A stretch of 64,000 nt of DNA from positions 19,247 through 83,246 of the forward strand of contig NZ_DASUCC010000063.1 in the NCBI RefSeq assembly GCF_035762905.1. The letters are read 5' to 3'. Each line of letters starts with the position of its first letter. The first letter of the stretch is position 1. This DNA is from DASYTH01 sp035762905 (GTDB lineage Bacteria; Actinomycetota; Actinomycetes; Mycobacteriales; Pseudonocardiaceae). A program made the position numbers and the translations under genes. The notes beneath the pieces were generated by a model that searched no databases, was not told the DNA's origin, and saw nothing but the letters and a program-made list of their open reading frames with translations. Positions 52,701 to 59,854 of this stretch are shown one piece after another.

Positions 52701-52997
52701 ATCGACCTGGGTGGGGTCGGCACGCTGTCGGTCCGGCACTCCGGCGGTTCCGGCGCCACCGCGGGGACCCCGCGTGCCGGCGTGGAGATCCGGCTCGACT
52801 CCCCCACCGGGCCGTTGGTCGCCACCGGCGTGCTGCCGGCCACCACCGGCAACAACAGCTGGACGACCACCGGTATCCCGGTGTCGGCGGCGGCCGGCAC
52901 GCACCGGCTCTACCTGGTGTTCACCACCGTGACCGGCGGCCCGGCCACCGGTCTGGTCAACCTCAACTGGGTCGAGTTCGGCTTCTCCAGCGCCTGA
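49740..52997 (+). CDS. Secreted ThuA - sugar dehydrogenase - PKD - CBM multidomain protein
   Basis: A 1085-residue secreted protein: signal peptide (1-33), ThuA domain (about 40-255: VLVFTKTAGVRRPSIQDGVQAI, GYVGVHAAAETEPDWAFY), a glucose/sorbosone-dehydrogenase-type beta-propeller (about 270-750: MSLAVLPDGRVLHNTRGG, GLQSVAIDPEFATNRWVYIYY, LRGKLLRV, RNPFRFDVDSSG), a PKD domain (about 755-840: FSSAGSHDPDPGESISIAWDF), a linker, and a C-terminal carbohydrate-binding-like module (about 960-1085). GGAGG lies 6 bp before ATG 49740. It likely oxidises or trims sugars at polysaccharide surfaces together with the isomerase. An intrinsic terminator follows 13 bp after the stop. Confidence 0.9.
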   Translation: MARQLWRRWLAGAASLVLASSITTLADTAAAAQPAEPSFQVLVFTKTAGVRRPSIQDGVQAIRALARDNGFGVTVTQDAAAFTPENLARFDAVVFLNTTGNVLNPTQENAFEGYIRAGGGYVGVHAAAETEPDWAFYQGLVGTRVAGVTGVSQGNVAVADRVHPSTASVPRNVTLTEEWYNFAANVRGARHVLATADERSFAGGTMGFDHPIAWCADHVGGRSWYTGLGHSIESYRAAAVRRHLLGGIQWAAGAVPGDCGATVLGNYEKVTLNDEPGEPMSLAVLPDGRVLHNTRGGQIRLYDPASGASPVITTVPVYAHDEDGLQSVAIDPEFATNRWVYIYYAPPLNTPVDNPATPGVNEGDAPITSPDPSVWIPFKGYNQLSRVKLVETPTPHLDMSTEQQILRVDTDRGLCCHVAGEIKFDGRGLLYLVTGDDTNAGGSDGFTPINESPTQAPGYDAQRSAGNTNDLRGKLLRVRVRPNGTYTVPNGNLFPEAEDFDGKTRPEIFLMGLRNPFRFDVDSSGMVYIGDYSPDSRTPSPTRGPEGIGRWFATDRPGNYGWPYCYSPSLPYIDFDFVTRTSGAPFNCGAPVNDSFRNTGRTVLPAVVQPQFWYTYEARTPCAGAYLQNPPTACGFSWPVIGTGGVGPMGGPIYQFNAASPSTTKFPAYYDKAVVFGEFTRDKVFMMRTDGRGGLTGVEQFLPGFVFDNPMDMEFGPDGNLYMLEYGDGFFRPNPDAQLSVFRYVKGTRSPVAVLDASPTSGPAPLTVRFSSAGSHDPDPGESISIAWDFTSDGTVDSTEANPTFTYAANGTYTARLTVTDSTGKAAVLTRTITVGNTAPAVTVTAPSAGSFFNWGDTVPFTVNVTDPEDGPVDCARVTVTFVLGHDGHGHGQTSTTGCTGTLPTPPDGADHAGGYLYGGISASYTDLGAGGQPPLTTISQAVIQLPRQQAEHAQVQRGTEPTVSSDTGGGLHLTSVDPGDHVAFDPIDLGGVGTLSVRHSGGSGATAGTPRAGVEIRLDSPTGPLVATGVLPATTGNNSWTTTGIPVSAAAGTHRLYLVFTTVTGGPATGLVNLNWVEFGFSSA

Positions 52998-53009
52998 CCC
53001 GGGGGTGTG

Positions 53010-53046
53010 GGCCCGCCGGGCTATCCGCCCGGCGGGCCGTATTTTG
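53010..53046 (+). terminator. Intrinsic terminator of the sugar module
   Basis: GGCCCGCCGGG (53010-53020) pairs perfectly with 53028-53038 around a 7-nt loop and is followed by GTATTTT. It begins 13 bp after the stop at 52997 and separates this operon from the convergent GGDEF-EAL gene. Confidence 0.85.
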
Positions 53047-53116
53047 CCCTGGCTTCGTCACGGACGTGCCGTATCGCCCACGCCGAGCCGCCCCATCGGC
53101 CGGTCCAGCTTGCCGG

Positions 53117-54856
53117 TCAGCAACCGAGCAGTTCGGTGACCTGCGCGGGGGTGGTCGGGCGGCCGAGGTGGAAGCCCTGGCCGAGGTCGCAGCCGAGTGC
53201 GGTCAGTCGCTCGGCCTGGGCCTGGGTCTCCACGCCTTCGGCGGTGACGGTGAGGTCGAGCTCGTGGCCCAGGTCGATGAGCGTGGGCAGGATCTTGGTG
53301 TTGCGGTGCCCCGGCTCGGTGTCGTCGATGCCGGCGAGGAACCCGGGAGCGAGCTTGACGGCGTGCACGGGCAGTTCGGCGAGGTAGGCCAGGCACGAGT
53401 AGCCGGTGCCGAAGTCGTCGATGGCCAGGCGAACACCGCTGCGGGCAAGGGTGTGCAGGACGTCGACCGCGTCGCTGACGCCGATGATCGCGCTCTCGGT
53501 GATCTCGAGCTGGAGCTCGTGCGGGGCCAGCCCGGTGCGGTCGAGTGTGCTGGCGACGGTGGCGGCGAAGTCGGGATCGTGCAGCTGCGCGACGGCGAGG
53601 TTGACGCTGACCAGGAACGGGCCGTCGTAGAAGTGCCGCCACGTGACCGCCTGGCGGCACGCCCGCTCCAGCAGCGACCGGCCGAGCGGCTCGATCAGCC
53701 CGGTGGTCTCGGCGAGCGCGATGAACTGGGCCGGGCTGATCGCGCCGTGCACCGGATGGTTCCAGCGGGCAAGCGCCTCGACCCCGACGACCTGACGGTC
53801 GGCGAGCCGGACCAGGGGCTGGTAGGCCAGCGTGAACTCGCCGCGCGCGATGGCCCGCGGCATCGCCTTGATCAGGGACTGCCGGTGCAGCTCACTGGAG
53901 TAGCGGTCCTTGTCGAAGGTCGCCCAGCGGCCACGGGAGTGGTTCTTGGCCCAGCTCAGGGTGATCTCCGCGGTGCGCAGCAGCTCGGCGGGTTGCAGGT
54001 CAATGGTGACCTGTTCCACGACACCGGCGCTGGCCGACAGCGACACCCGATGGCCGTTGAACCGGAACGGTTCGCGCAGCGTGGCCAGGGCCAGGTCGGC
54101 CACCTTCGTCATGTCGTCGGCGCTGACGATGTCCTCGACGAGGATGACGAACTCGTCGCCGCCCAGATGTGCCAGGAAGTGTCCGAACCGTCCGGCGACG
54201 GCCCGCAGCCGGTGCCCGACGTCGCGCAGGACCTGGTCACCGTTGTCGTGCCCGAAGCTGTCGTTGACCGCCTTGAACGTGTCCAGGTTGATCAGGCAGA
54301 TGCCGATCCGGTCGATCGCCGGGTCCTCGAGCACCGCGTCCAGCCGGCTGGTGAGCCGGGCCCGGTTGGGCAGTCCGGTCAGCTGCTCGCACAGCAGGGC
54401 CCGCTGCAGCCGGTTGTTCAGCCGCAACTGCCGGTCCCGCCAGGCCGCCCGCTCGGCGCGGTTGATGTCCTCCGCGGCGGTGAGCGCCACACTGCGCATC
54501 GACTCGGTGAATCCGACGGCCAACCTGCCGAGCAGCATGGCGAGCCGCTTCGGTGCGCGCGGGTCGGTAATGCCCAGCCGGGGAACCAGTTCATGGCTGA
54601 GCAGGGCGACGGTGTCGCCGAGCGCCTGGGGGGCGGAGATCTCGGCGGCCACGAGATCGGCGCCGACGTGGTAGCCGACCGCCGGTTCGAACGGCTCCGC
54701 GGCCAGCGCTTCGGCCAGCCGCCGCAGCGAATCCTCGACGACGGCGCGGACCCGCTCCCGGCCACCCGGCACGAACGCGGTCCCGACGATGGCCTTCACC
54801 CAGGCCTGTACGAGGCGTTCCCGGCGTCTGGCCCCCGGCACTTCATCCATACCCAT
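53117..54856 (-). CDS. Cytosolic GGDEF-EAL c-di-GMP protein
   Basis: A 579-residue protein with no transmembrane helix. A helical N-terminal region (1-160) has no recognised sensor. The GGDEF domain (about 165-325) has an intact HLGGDEFVILVED but no RxxD I-site. The EAL domain (about 335-575) has VVGVEALARWNHP, NLAVAQL, LEITES, DDFGTGYSCLAYL and VTAEGVETQ, so all phosphodiesterase residues I can check are present. It may make or degrade c-di-GMP. The start is ATG 54856, 11 bp after the methyltransferase stop. With the cyclase at 28446, the window encodes two c-di-GMP proteins. Confidence 0.9.
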   Translation of the reverse strand: MGMDEVPGARRRERLVQAWVKAIVGTAFVPGGRERVRAVVEDSLRRLAEALAAEPFEPAVGYHVGADLVAAEISAPQALGDTVALLSHELVPRLGITDPRAPKRLAMLLGRLAVGFTESMRSVALTAAEDINRAERAAWRDRQLRLNNRLQRALLCEQLTGLPNRARLTSRLDAVLEDPAIDRIGICLINLDTFKAVNDSFGHDNGDQVLRDVGHRLRAVAGRFGHFLAHLGGDEFVILVEDIVSADDMTKVADLALATLREPFRFNGHRVSLSASAGVVEQVTIDLQPAELLRTAEITLSWAKNHSRGRWATFDKDRYSSELHRQSLIKAMPRAIARGEFTLAYQPLVRLADRQVVGVEALARWNHPVHGAISPAQFIALAETTGLIEPLGRSLLERACRQAVTWRHFYDGPFLVSVNLAVAQLHDPDFAATVASTLDRTGLAPHELQLEITESAIIGVSDAVDVLHTLARSGVRLAIDDFGTGYSCLAYLAELPVHAVKLAPGFLAGIDDTEPGHRNTKILPTLIDLGHELDLTVTAEGVETQAQAERLTALGCDLGQGFHLGRPTTPAQVTELLGC

Positions 54857-54867
54857 GGCCGCCCCGT

Positions 54868-55671
54868 TCACCTGGTCCGACCGGCGGCGGCCAGCAACGC
54901 CTGGTGCGGCGCGGGGTCCCCATCGTTCGGGTCGGGATGCCACTCGGAGATCGGCACGATGCCGGGCTCGACCACGTCCAGCCCGCTGAGCAGGTGCGCT
55001 ATTTGTTCGCTCGAGCGCAAATGCAAGGGCGTCGGCGTCTGCTTGTACAACTTCTTCAAGGTGTCCACTTCGCCGCCCAGCTCCGGCACCGGAGCCCCAT
55101 GCGAAAGCACGATATAGCTGCCGCCAACCATCGCATCCCGCAACCAACCGAGGATCCCGGCCGGGTCGTCGTCATCGGGCACGAAATGCAGCACGGCGAC
55201 CAGCAACACCGCGACCGGTTCGGAGAAGTCCAGCAGCTCCGTCACATCCGGATGATCGGTGATCGACTGGGGCTTCCGCACATCCGCCTCCAACACCCCG
55301 ACCCGGGGCTGGCCAGCGAGGATCGCCCGACTGTGCGCCACGGCGACCGGATCGAGATCGACGTACATCACCCGCGCATCCGGCGCCGCCGCCAGCGCGA
55401 TCTCGTGCACGTTCCCCAACGTCGGAATACCCGACCCGATGTCCAGGAACTGCCTGATCCCCTGGCCGGCCAACCACCGAACCGCACGCCCTAAGAACGC
55501 CCGATTCATATGTGCGACCAGCGTGGCCCCGGGGATGGCCTTCTCGGCCCGCTCCACAAATTCCCGGTCCACTGCGAAATTATGATACCCGCCCAACGCG
55601 TAGTCGTACATCCGCGCCGCATTCGGCACAGTAACGTCAATACCGTTGGGGACCCAGTCCGGCGACTCCAC
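54868..55671 (-). CDS. SAM-dependent methyltransferase (Methyltransf_19/DUF574)
   Basis: A 267-residue protein of the actinobacterial DUF574 group: N-terminal IDVTVPNAARMYDYALGGYHNFAVDREFVE, SAM motif I FLDIGSGIPTLGNVHEIA, then ARVMYVDLDPVAVAHSRAIL and VAVLLVAVLHFVPDDDDP. GTG 55671 has AGGAG 6-7 bp upstream. It is followed 11 bp later by the GGDEF-EAL gene, so the two form an operon. The family is abundant in streptomycetes and amycolatopses but its substrates are unknown. It might modulate a partner of the c-di-GMP protein (inference). Confidence 0.9.
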   Translation of the reverse strand: MESPDWVPNGIDVTVPNAARMYDYALGGYHNFAVDREFVERAEKAIPGATLVAHMNRAFLGRAVRWLAGQGIRQFLDIGSGIPTLGNVHEIALAAAPDARVMYVDLDPVAVAHSRAILAGQPRVGVLEADVRKPQSITDHPDVTELLDFSEPVAVLLVAVLHFVPDDDDPAGILGWLRDAMVGGSYIVLSHGAPVPELGGEVDTLKKLYKQTPTPLHLRSSEQIAHLLSGLDVVEPGIVPISEWHPDPNDGDPAPHQALLAAAGRTR

Positions 55672-56025
55672 ACTGCGCTCCTGCAGGCCGTCTGATCATT
55701 GGGACAAATCGTAGCCAACTAACCACGTTCCGAACGATAGCCCGCTCGCACCACCTTAGTATTACGCCATTAGGTCCATTCCATGCCGCCCGAACCGCCT
55801 ATCAACCTACGCCACCCGCAGCATTGGGTACAAGGCGCAACCCCAAAAGCCCAGTTACTCGACCGATCGAACAGATTCCCACACGAAGCAGAGCACCGAA
55901 TACCTAAGTGTGCACCGATGGCAATTGGCAACCGGCCCAGTCTTTGCCCTAGTCAGAATTGTCGGCGCCCGTGCCGGAGCCGGCCGGGTACCGAACAGCC
56001 AGAGGTGTGCCCACTGGCGCACCGG
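55672..56025. other. Gene-free region between the methyltransferase and tRNA genes
   Basis: These 354 bp hold no reading frame with a ribosome-binding site and no coding-like codon use; the first 250 bp are unusually AT-rich. It must contain the promoter of the minus-strand methyltransferase gene and the 3' flank of the tRNA. ACCTAAGTGTG at 55902-55912 repeats the half of a palindrome at 28543-28553. Confidence 0.5.
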
Positions 56026-56099
56026 TGGGGCCGGGGGGAGTCGAACCCCCACTGGCTGGAACCTAAATCCAGTGCCTCTGCCTGTTGGGCTACGGCCCC
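56026..56099 (-). tRNA. tRNA with Leu (UAG) anticodon and class I shape
   Basis: Read on the minus strand it folds as a cloverleaf: 7-bp acceptor (GGGGCCG/CGGCCCC), TA, D arm starting GCCC, anticodon stem CTGGA/TCCAG with loop TTTAGGT, a 5-nt variable region CCAGT, T stem GGGGG/CCCCC with loop TTCGACT, and discriminator A. The anticodon is TAG (complement of 56063-56065), which decodes CUA leucine. Bacterial tRNA-Leu normally has a long variable arm; this one does not. The D stem has one C-A mismatch. CCA is not encoded. Confidence 0.88.
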
Positions 56100-56150
56100 T
56101 TGGTGGGTTTGGGGGGAGCGTAGTGGGGGTGGCCGAGTTAGGGTGCGGGG

Positions 56151-56324
56151 GTGCGGGTGCGGGGTGTGTTGCAGCGGATGGTGGACCGCTGGGAGGAGCG
56201 GGGGGTGTATGTGCCCGGCGAGGACAACCGGGTGGTGTCGCCGCTGCGGGACTTCGGGTGGCTGCTGGCCGGGTGGTGCCTGGCCGTCGCGTTGTTCGTG
56301 ACCTTCTTCGTGCTGGCCGGGTGA
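56151..56324 (+). CDS. Small single-pass membrane protein
   Basis: A 57-residue protein from GTG 56151. A charged N-terminal half (RMVDRWEERGVYVPGEDN) is followed by RVVSPLRDFGWLL and one transmembrane helix (AGWCLAVALFVTFFVLAG) that ends at the stop. GTG-rich lead codons make the exact start uncertain (56157 and 56166 are also possible). It lies 51 bp from the divergent tRNA gene. No family is recognised; the codon use and clear topology support a real gene. Confidence 0.55.
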   Translation: MRVRGVLQRMVDRWEERGVYVPGEDNRVVSPLRDFGWLLAGWCLAVALFVTFFVLAG

Positions 56325-56467
56325 TCGGGCGTGGGCGGGGCATCACCGTAGGTGGGCCAACGGTCACAGATTGGCTACAGGTGCGACTCAACGGGTCAAC
56401 ATGGGCAGCTTAATGGCCGTCGGACCCGCAAGGTGTAGGGCAACACCTTCTGCGAAAGAAGCCCTAC

Positions 56468-56977
56468 GTGAATCGAGTCAGGCTTGCGGCCGTCCTCTGT
56501 GCGGCGACCCTACTGGCTGGATGTGGGGTGGGGGCGGTGCCCGACGCGCCCGGAGGGTCCCTCGAGTTCGCCGGGGCGACCAGTACCCGGCAGTCGGCGC
56601 CGCGGCAGGTGACCGAGAACGGGCTGTCGGTCACGGTGTCGGCGCCGAAGGTGTTCACCCCGACCGAGGCGGCCTCGCCGCGGGCGCCACGAGCGGTGGC
56701 GTTCGACGTGGTGATCGACAACGAGCGGACGTCGGTCTACCGGCCGGCGCAGCTTTCGGTGACCGCGACCTCCGATGGGGCGACGGCGATCCAGGTGATC
56801 GACTCGACGCAGGGTTACACGGGGTTGGTGAGCGCCACGGAAGAGGTCCCGCCCGGGCACAACGTGCGGGTGGCGGTGGCGTTCGCGCTGCCGGCCGAGC
56901 CCGCGGCGTTCCGGCTGATCGTGCAGCCGGATGCGCTGGCCGGCAGCCGGATGACCGTGTACCAGGGCACGGTGTGA
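56468..56977 (+). CDS. Lipoprotein of unknown function
   Basis: A 169-residue lipoprotein: signal peptide with lipobox LLAGC (Cys19). The mature part is a beta-sandwich (ENGLSVTVSAPKVFTPTEA, AVAFDVVIDNERTSVYRPAQLSVTATSDG, PPGHNVRVAVAFALPAEPAAFRLIVQPD) like DUF4352/telokin-type modules that fold as immunoglobulin-like domains on the cell surface. It starts at GTG 56468. It lies 33 bp before the peroxiredoxin gene on the same strand. No ligand or partner can be inferred. Confidence 0.85.
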   Translation: MNRVRLAAVLCAATLLAGCGVGAVPDAPGGSLEFAGATSTRQSAPRQVTENGLSVTVSAPKVFTPTEAASPRAPRAVAFDVVIDNERTSVYRPAQLSVTATSDGATAIQVIDSTQGYTGLVSATEEVPPGHNVRVAVAFALPAEPAAFRLIVQPDALAGSRMTVYQGTV

Positions 56978-57010
56978 GCGATGCCGGACCGGCACGCTAG
57001 CGTCGGTGGC

Positions 57011-57484
57011 ATGAGTGATCAGAAGCGGTTGTCCGAGGGCGACCCCGCGCCCGACTTCACCCTTCCGGACAGCACCGGAAAGCCCGTCTCGCTGTCCGAC
57101 TACCGCGGCCGCACGGTCGTCGTGTACTTCTACCCGGCCGCCGGCACGCCCGGGTGCACCAAGCAGGCCTGCGACTTCCGGGACAACCTCGCCGAGCTGA
57201 ACGAGGCCGGGTTCGACGTGCTTGGCATCTCCCCGGACAAGCCGGCCAAGCTCGCCAAGTTCGCCGCGGACGAGAGCCTGAACTTCCCCCTGCTGGCCGA
57301 CGAGGACCGCTCCGTGCTGAGCGCCTGGGGCGCCTACGGCGAGAAGCAGAGCTACGGCCGCACGATCACCGGCGTGATCCGGTCCACCTTCGTCGTCGAC
57401 CCGGACGGCAAGATCGCCAAGGCGCTCTACAACGTCCGCGCCACCGGCCACGTCGCCAAGCTCCGCAAGGACATCACCGGCTGA
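57011..57484 (+). CDS. bcp: Thioredoxin-dependent peroxiredoxin (BCP)
   Basis: A 157-residue peroxiredoxin of the PrxQ/BCP class. The peroxidatic Cys49 lies in AAGTPGCTKQACDFRD, with the resolving Cys54 five residues later as in atypical 2-Cys BCP. The thioredoxin fold is clear (PDFTLPDSTGKPVSLSDYRGRTVVVYFYP, FVVDPDGKIAKAL). It reduces H2O2 and organic hydroperoxides using thioredoxin. ATG 57011 is the start; an upstream ATG at 56981 would add a Pro/Arg lead absent from the family. A 16-bp inverted repeat follows the gene and may terminate transcription. Confidence 0.95.
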   Translation: MSDQKRLSEGDPAPDFTLPDSTGKPVSLSDYRGRTVVVYFYPAAGTPGCTKQACDFRDNLAELNEAGFDVLGISPDKPAKLAKFAADESLNFPLLADEDRSVLSAWGAYGEKQSYGRTITGVIRSTFVVDPDGKIAKALYNVRATGHVAKLRKDITG

Positions 57485-57513
57485 CAACCTGTCGAAATCG
57501 TATGGAACAACCC

Positions 57514-57575
57514 CGCGAGGCAACCTTTCCGGACCGCCCGGCGTAACCCTGGAACGTGCGAAAGGTTGCCTCGCG
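57514..57575. repeat. 16-bp inverted repeat between bcp and a lipoprotein gene
   Basis: CGCGAGGCAACCTTTC (57514-57529) and its exact complement (57560-57575) are separated by 30 nt. As RNA it would form a long hairpin. It lacks a T-run, so it may be a mobile-type palindromic repeat as well as a terminator. Its right end is 41 bp from the next start codon. Confidence 0.7.
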
Positions 57576-57615
57576 AACGCGTCAACCTTGCCGGTGGCGC
57601 CGCCGTTTTCCAGGC

Positions 57616-58482
57616 ATGCGAACCAAGTCTGGACGCACCCTGCTCGTGGCGCTTGCCGTCGGACTGACCGGCTGCACGGCCCCGAGGCAACCCGCACCCG
57701 AACCGCCCACCGCGACCCCACCGGTCAGCACCACCACCACGACCAGCGAATCGCCCGCGCCGCAACCGATGCAGGCGGCGCCCGGTATCGACCCGGCGGC
57801 GGTGACCGCCGCGGTGAAGTCGGTCGACCCCGCGGCCACCGTCGGCGTCGAGGTGGTCGACCTGACCACCGGGACCGAGCTGCTGGCGATCGAACCGGAC
57901 CGGCAGTTCCGCTCGGCCTCGCTGGTCAAGCTGCTGATCGCGATCGACGCGCTGGCCCAGGGCGCCGACGCCCGGGTGCAGGACCGGATCCGCACCATGC
58001 TCCGGGTCAGCGACGACGACATCGCCAGCTGGCTGTGGGTGCGCGGCGACGGGCCGGCGATCATCCGGCGGACCAGCGAGTCGCTCGGCCTCACCGGCAC
58101 CCAACCGCCGCAGAACGCCGGGCAGTGGGGCGACGTGCTGCTCACCCCGCACGACGTGGCGCGCGTCTACCGGTTCGTGATCACCAGGTTGCCGCACCCC
58201 GAGCGCGCACTGATCATCGACTCGCTGGCCACCGCACCACAGCAGGCCGCGGACGGGTTCGACCAGTACTTCGGCATTCCCAGCGCGCTCAAGGCACCCT
58301 GGGCCATCAAGCAGGGCTGGTCCAACAGCCGCACCGACATCGTGGTGCACACCAGCGGCCTGGTCGGCGAGAACTGGCGCTACGTCGTCGTCGTGCTCAC
58401 CCAGCACCCGCGCGCCGTGCCCTGGCGGGTGGCCACCAAGTCGGTCACCGCCGGCACCCAGGCCCTCACCCCGCCCCTCTAG
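57616..58482 (+). CDS. Lipoprotein with serine hydrolase (beta-lactamase-like) domain
   Basis: A 288-residue lipoprotein: lipobox LTGC (Cys20), a Pro/Thr-rich linker (23-55), then a class A beta-lactamase/transpeptidase-like domain with SxxK at S102-K105 (SASLVKLL), a possible second motif in RVSDDDIASWLW and a KQG segment (AIKQGWSN) in place of KTG. Missing Glu166-type residues make beta-lactam hydrolysis unlikely; a cell-wall-related or esterase role is more plausible. ATG 57616 is used; an upstream GTG lies in the inverted repeat. Its stop overlaps the convergent rdgB stop by 4 bp. Confidence 0.82.
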   Translation: MRTKSGRTLLVALAVGLTGCTAPRQPAPEPPTATPPVSTTTTTSESPAPQPMQAAPGIDPAAVTAAVKSVDPAATVGVEVVDLTTGTELLAIEPDRQFRSASLVKLLIAIDALAQGADARVQDRIRTMLRVSDDDIASWLWVRGDGPAIIRRTSESLGLTGTQPPQNAGQWGDVLLTPHDVARVYRFVITRLPHPERALIIDSLATAPQQAADGFDQYFGIPSALKAPWAIKQGWSNSRTDIVVHTSGLVGENWRYVVVVLTQHPRAVPWRVATKSVTAGTQALTPPL

Positions 58483-59081
58483 ACCAGCCCGCGCAGGTGC
58501 GGCACCAGGAGCCGCAGGGCGTTGCCGCGGTGGGACAAGGCGTCCTTCTCGGCCGGGTCCAGCTCGGCGGAGGTACGGGTGTCGCCGTCCGGCACGAAGA
58601 TCGGGTCGTAACCGAAACCGTTGCCGCCGCGGGGAGACCTGGTCAGGCTCCCGCGCCACTCGGCGCGCACCACGGTCTGCGCGCCGGCCGGGGTGGCCAG
58701 GGCCGCGGCGCAGACGAACGCCGCGCCGCGCCGCTCCTCCGGGACGTCGCCGAGCTGGGCCAGCACCAGCGCAACGTTGGCCAGGTCGTCGCCGTGCCGG
58801 CCGGACCAGCGCGCCGACAGCACGCCGGGCATGGCGTTCAGCGCGTCGACGGCCAGCCCGGAGTCGTCGGCGATGGCCGGCAGCCCGGTCGCCGCGACCG
58901 CGTCCCTGGCCTTGGCGGCGGCGTTCTCCTCGAACGTGGCACCGGTCTCGGGCGCCTCCGGGAACGGCGGCACCGCGTCCAGTCCGAGCACCTCGATGCC
59001 GGACACCTGCTCGGCCACCAGGATGCGGCGCAGCTCGGCCAGCTTCTTCGCGTTGCGACTGGCCAGCAGGACCTTGGTCAT
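58479..59081 (-). CDS. rdgB: Non-canonical purine NTP pyrophosphatase (RdgB/HAM1)
   Basis: A 200-residue RdgB/HAM1 protein: the substrate motif LLASRNAKKLAELRRIL at the N-terminus, ETGATFEENAAAKAR, the metal site IADDSGLAVDALN, GVLSARWSGRHGDD, the C-terminal GNGFGYDPIFVPDG and ALSHRGNALR. It removes dITP/XTP from the nucleotide pool. ATG 59081 overlaps the stop of rph as ATGA, the usual rph-rdgB pairing; the mycobacterial counterpart is Rv1341. All canonical motifs are intact. Confidence 0.95.
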   Translation of the reverse strand: MTKVLLASRNAKKLAELRRILVAEQVSGIEVLGLDAVPPFPEAPETGATFEENAAAKARDAVAATGLPAIADDSGLAVDALNAMPGVLSARWSGRHGDDLANVALVLAQLGDVPEERRGAAFVCAAALATPAGAQTVVRAEWRGSLTRSPRGGNGFGYDPIFVPDGDTRTSAELDPAEKDALSHRGNALRLLVPHLRGLV

Positions 59082-59833
59082 GCCATCGCCCGGGGCAGTT
59101 CGCCCGGGTAGGGCTTGGCGAGCGCGTCGGCCTGCAGGCGGTTGATCTCGACACAGCCGGCGAGGGCCAGGTCCAGCATCCGGTCCAGGGTGGAGCGGGT
59201 GAACGTCGCGCCCTCCCCGGTGCCCTGCACCTCGACGATGGTGCCGGCATCGGTGGCCACCACGTTCATGTCCACCTCGGCCCGGGCGTCCTCCTCGTAG
59301 GGCAGGTCGAGCCGCACCCGGCCGTCGACCACGCCGACGCTGACCGCGGCGACCGCGCAGGACAGCGGCTGCGGATCCTTGAGGCGTCCGCCCGCACCGA
59401 GCCAGGTCACCGCGTCGGCCAGCGCGACGTAGCCGCCGGTGATGGCCGCGGTCCGGGTGCCGCCGTCGGCCTGGAGCACGTCGCAGTCGATCATGATCGT
59501 GTTCTCGCCGAGGGAGGCCAGGTCGATGCACGCCCGCAGCGACCGCCCGACCAGCCGGCTGATCTCGTGCGTGCGGCCGCCCACCTTGCCGCGCACCGAC
59601 TCGCGGTCGGTGCGGGTGTTCGTCGCGGAGGGCAGCATCGCGTACTCGGCGGTGACCCAGCCCCGCCCGGAGCCGGCCCGCCAGCGCGGCACCCCCTCGG
59701 TCACGCTTGCCGCGCAGAGCACCCGGGTGCGGCCGAACTCGACCAGTACCGAGCCGGCCGGAAACTCCTGGAAGCCCCGGGTGATGGTGATCTCGCGGAG
59801 CGCCTCGTCGGTCCTGCCATCGCTTCGTGCCAC
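59078..59833 (-). CDS. rph: Ribonuclease PH
   Basis: A 251-residue phosphorolytic 3'-5' exoribonuclease that trims tRNA precursors: ARSDGRTDEALREITITRGFQEFPAGSVLVEFG, the active-site region RGKVGGRTHEISRLVGRSLRA, DCDVLQADGGTRTAAITGGYVALADA, and VEVQGTGEGATFTR. GTG 59833 is the start. It overlaps rdgB by 4 bp and follows the MBL-fold gene by 21 bp. It corresponds to rphA (Rv1340) in M. tuberculosis. Confidence 0.96.
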   Translation of the reverse strand: MARSDGRTDEALREITITRGFQEFPAGSVLVEFGRTRVLCAASVTEGVPRWRAGSGRGWVTAEYAMLPSATNTRTDRESVRGKVGGRTHEISRLVGRSLRACIDLASLGENTIMIDCDVLQADGGTRTAAITGGYVALADAVTWLGAGGRLKDPQPLSCAVAAVSVGVVDGRVRLDLPYEEDARAEVDMNVVATDAGTIVEVQGTGEGATFTRSTLDRMLDLALAGCVEINRLQADALAKPYPGELPRAMA

Positions 59834-59854
59834 GTGGCCACCCTAGAACCGCGG

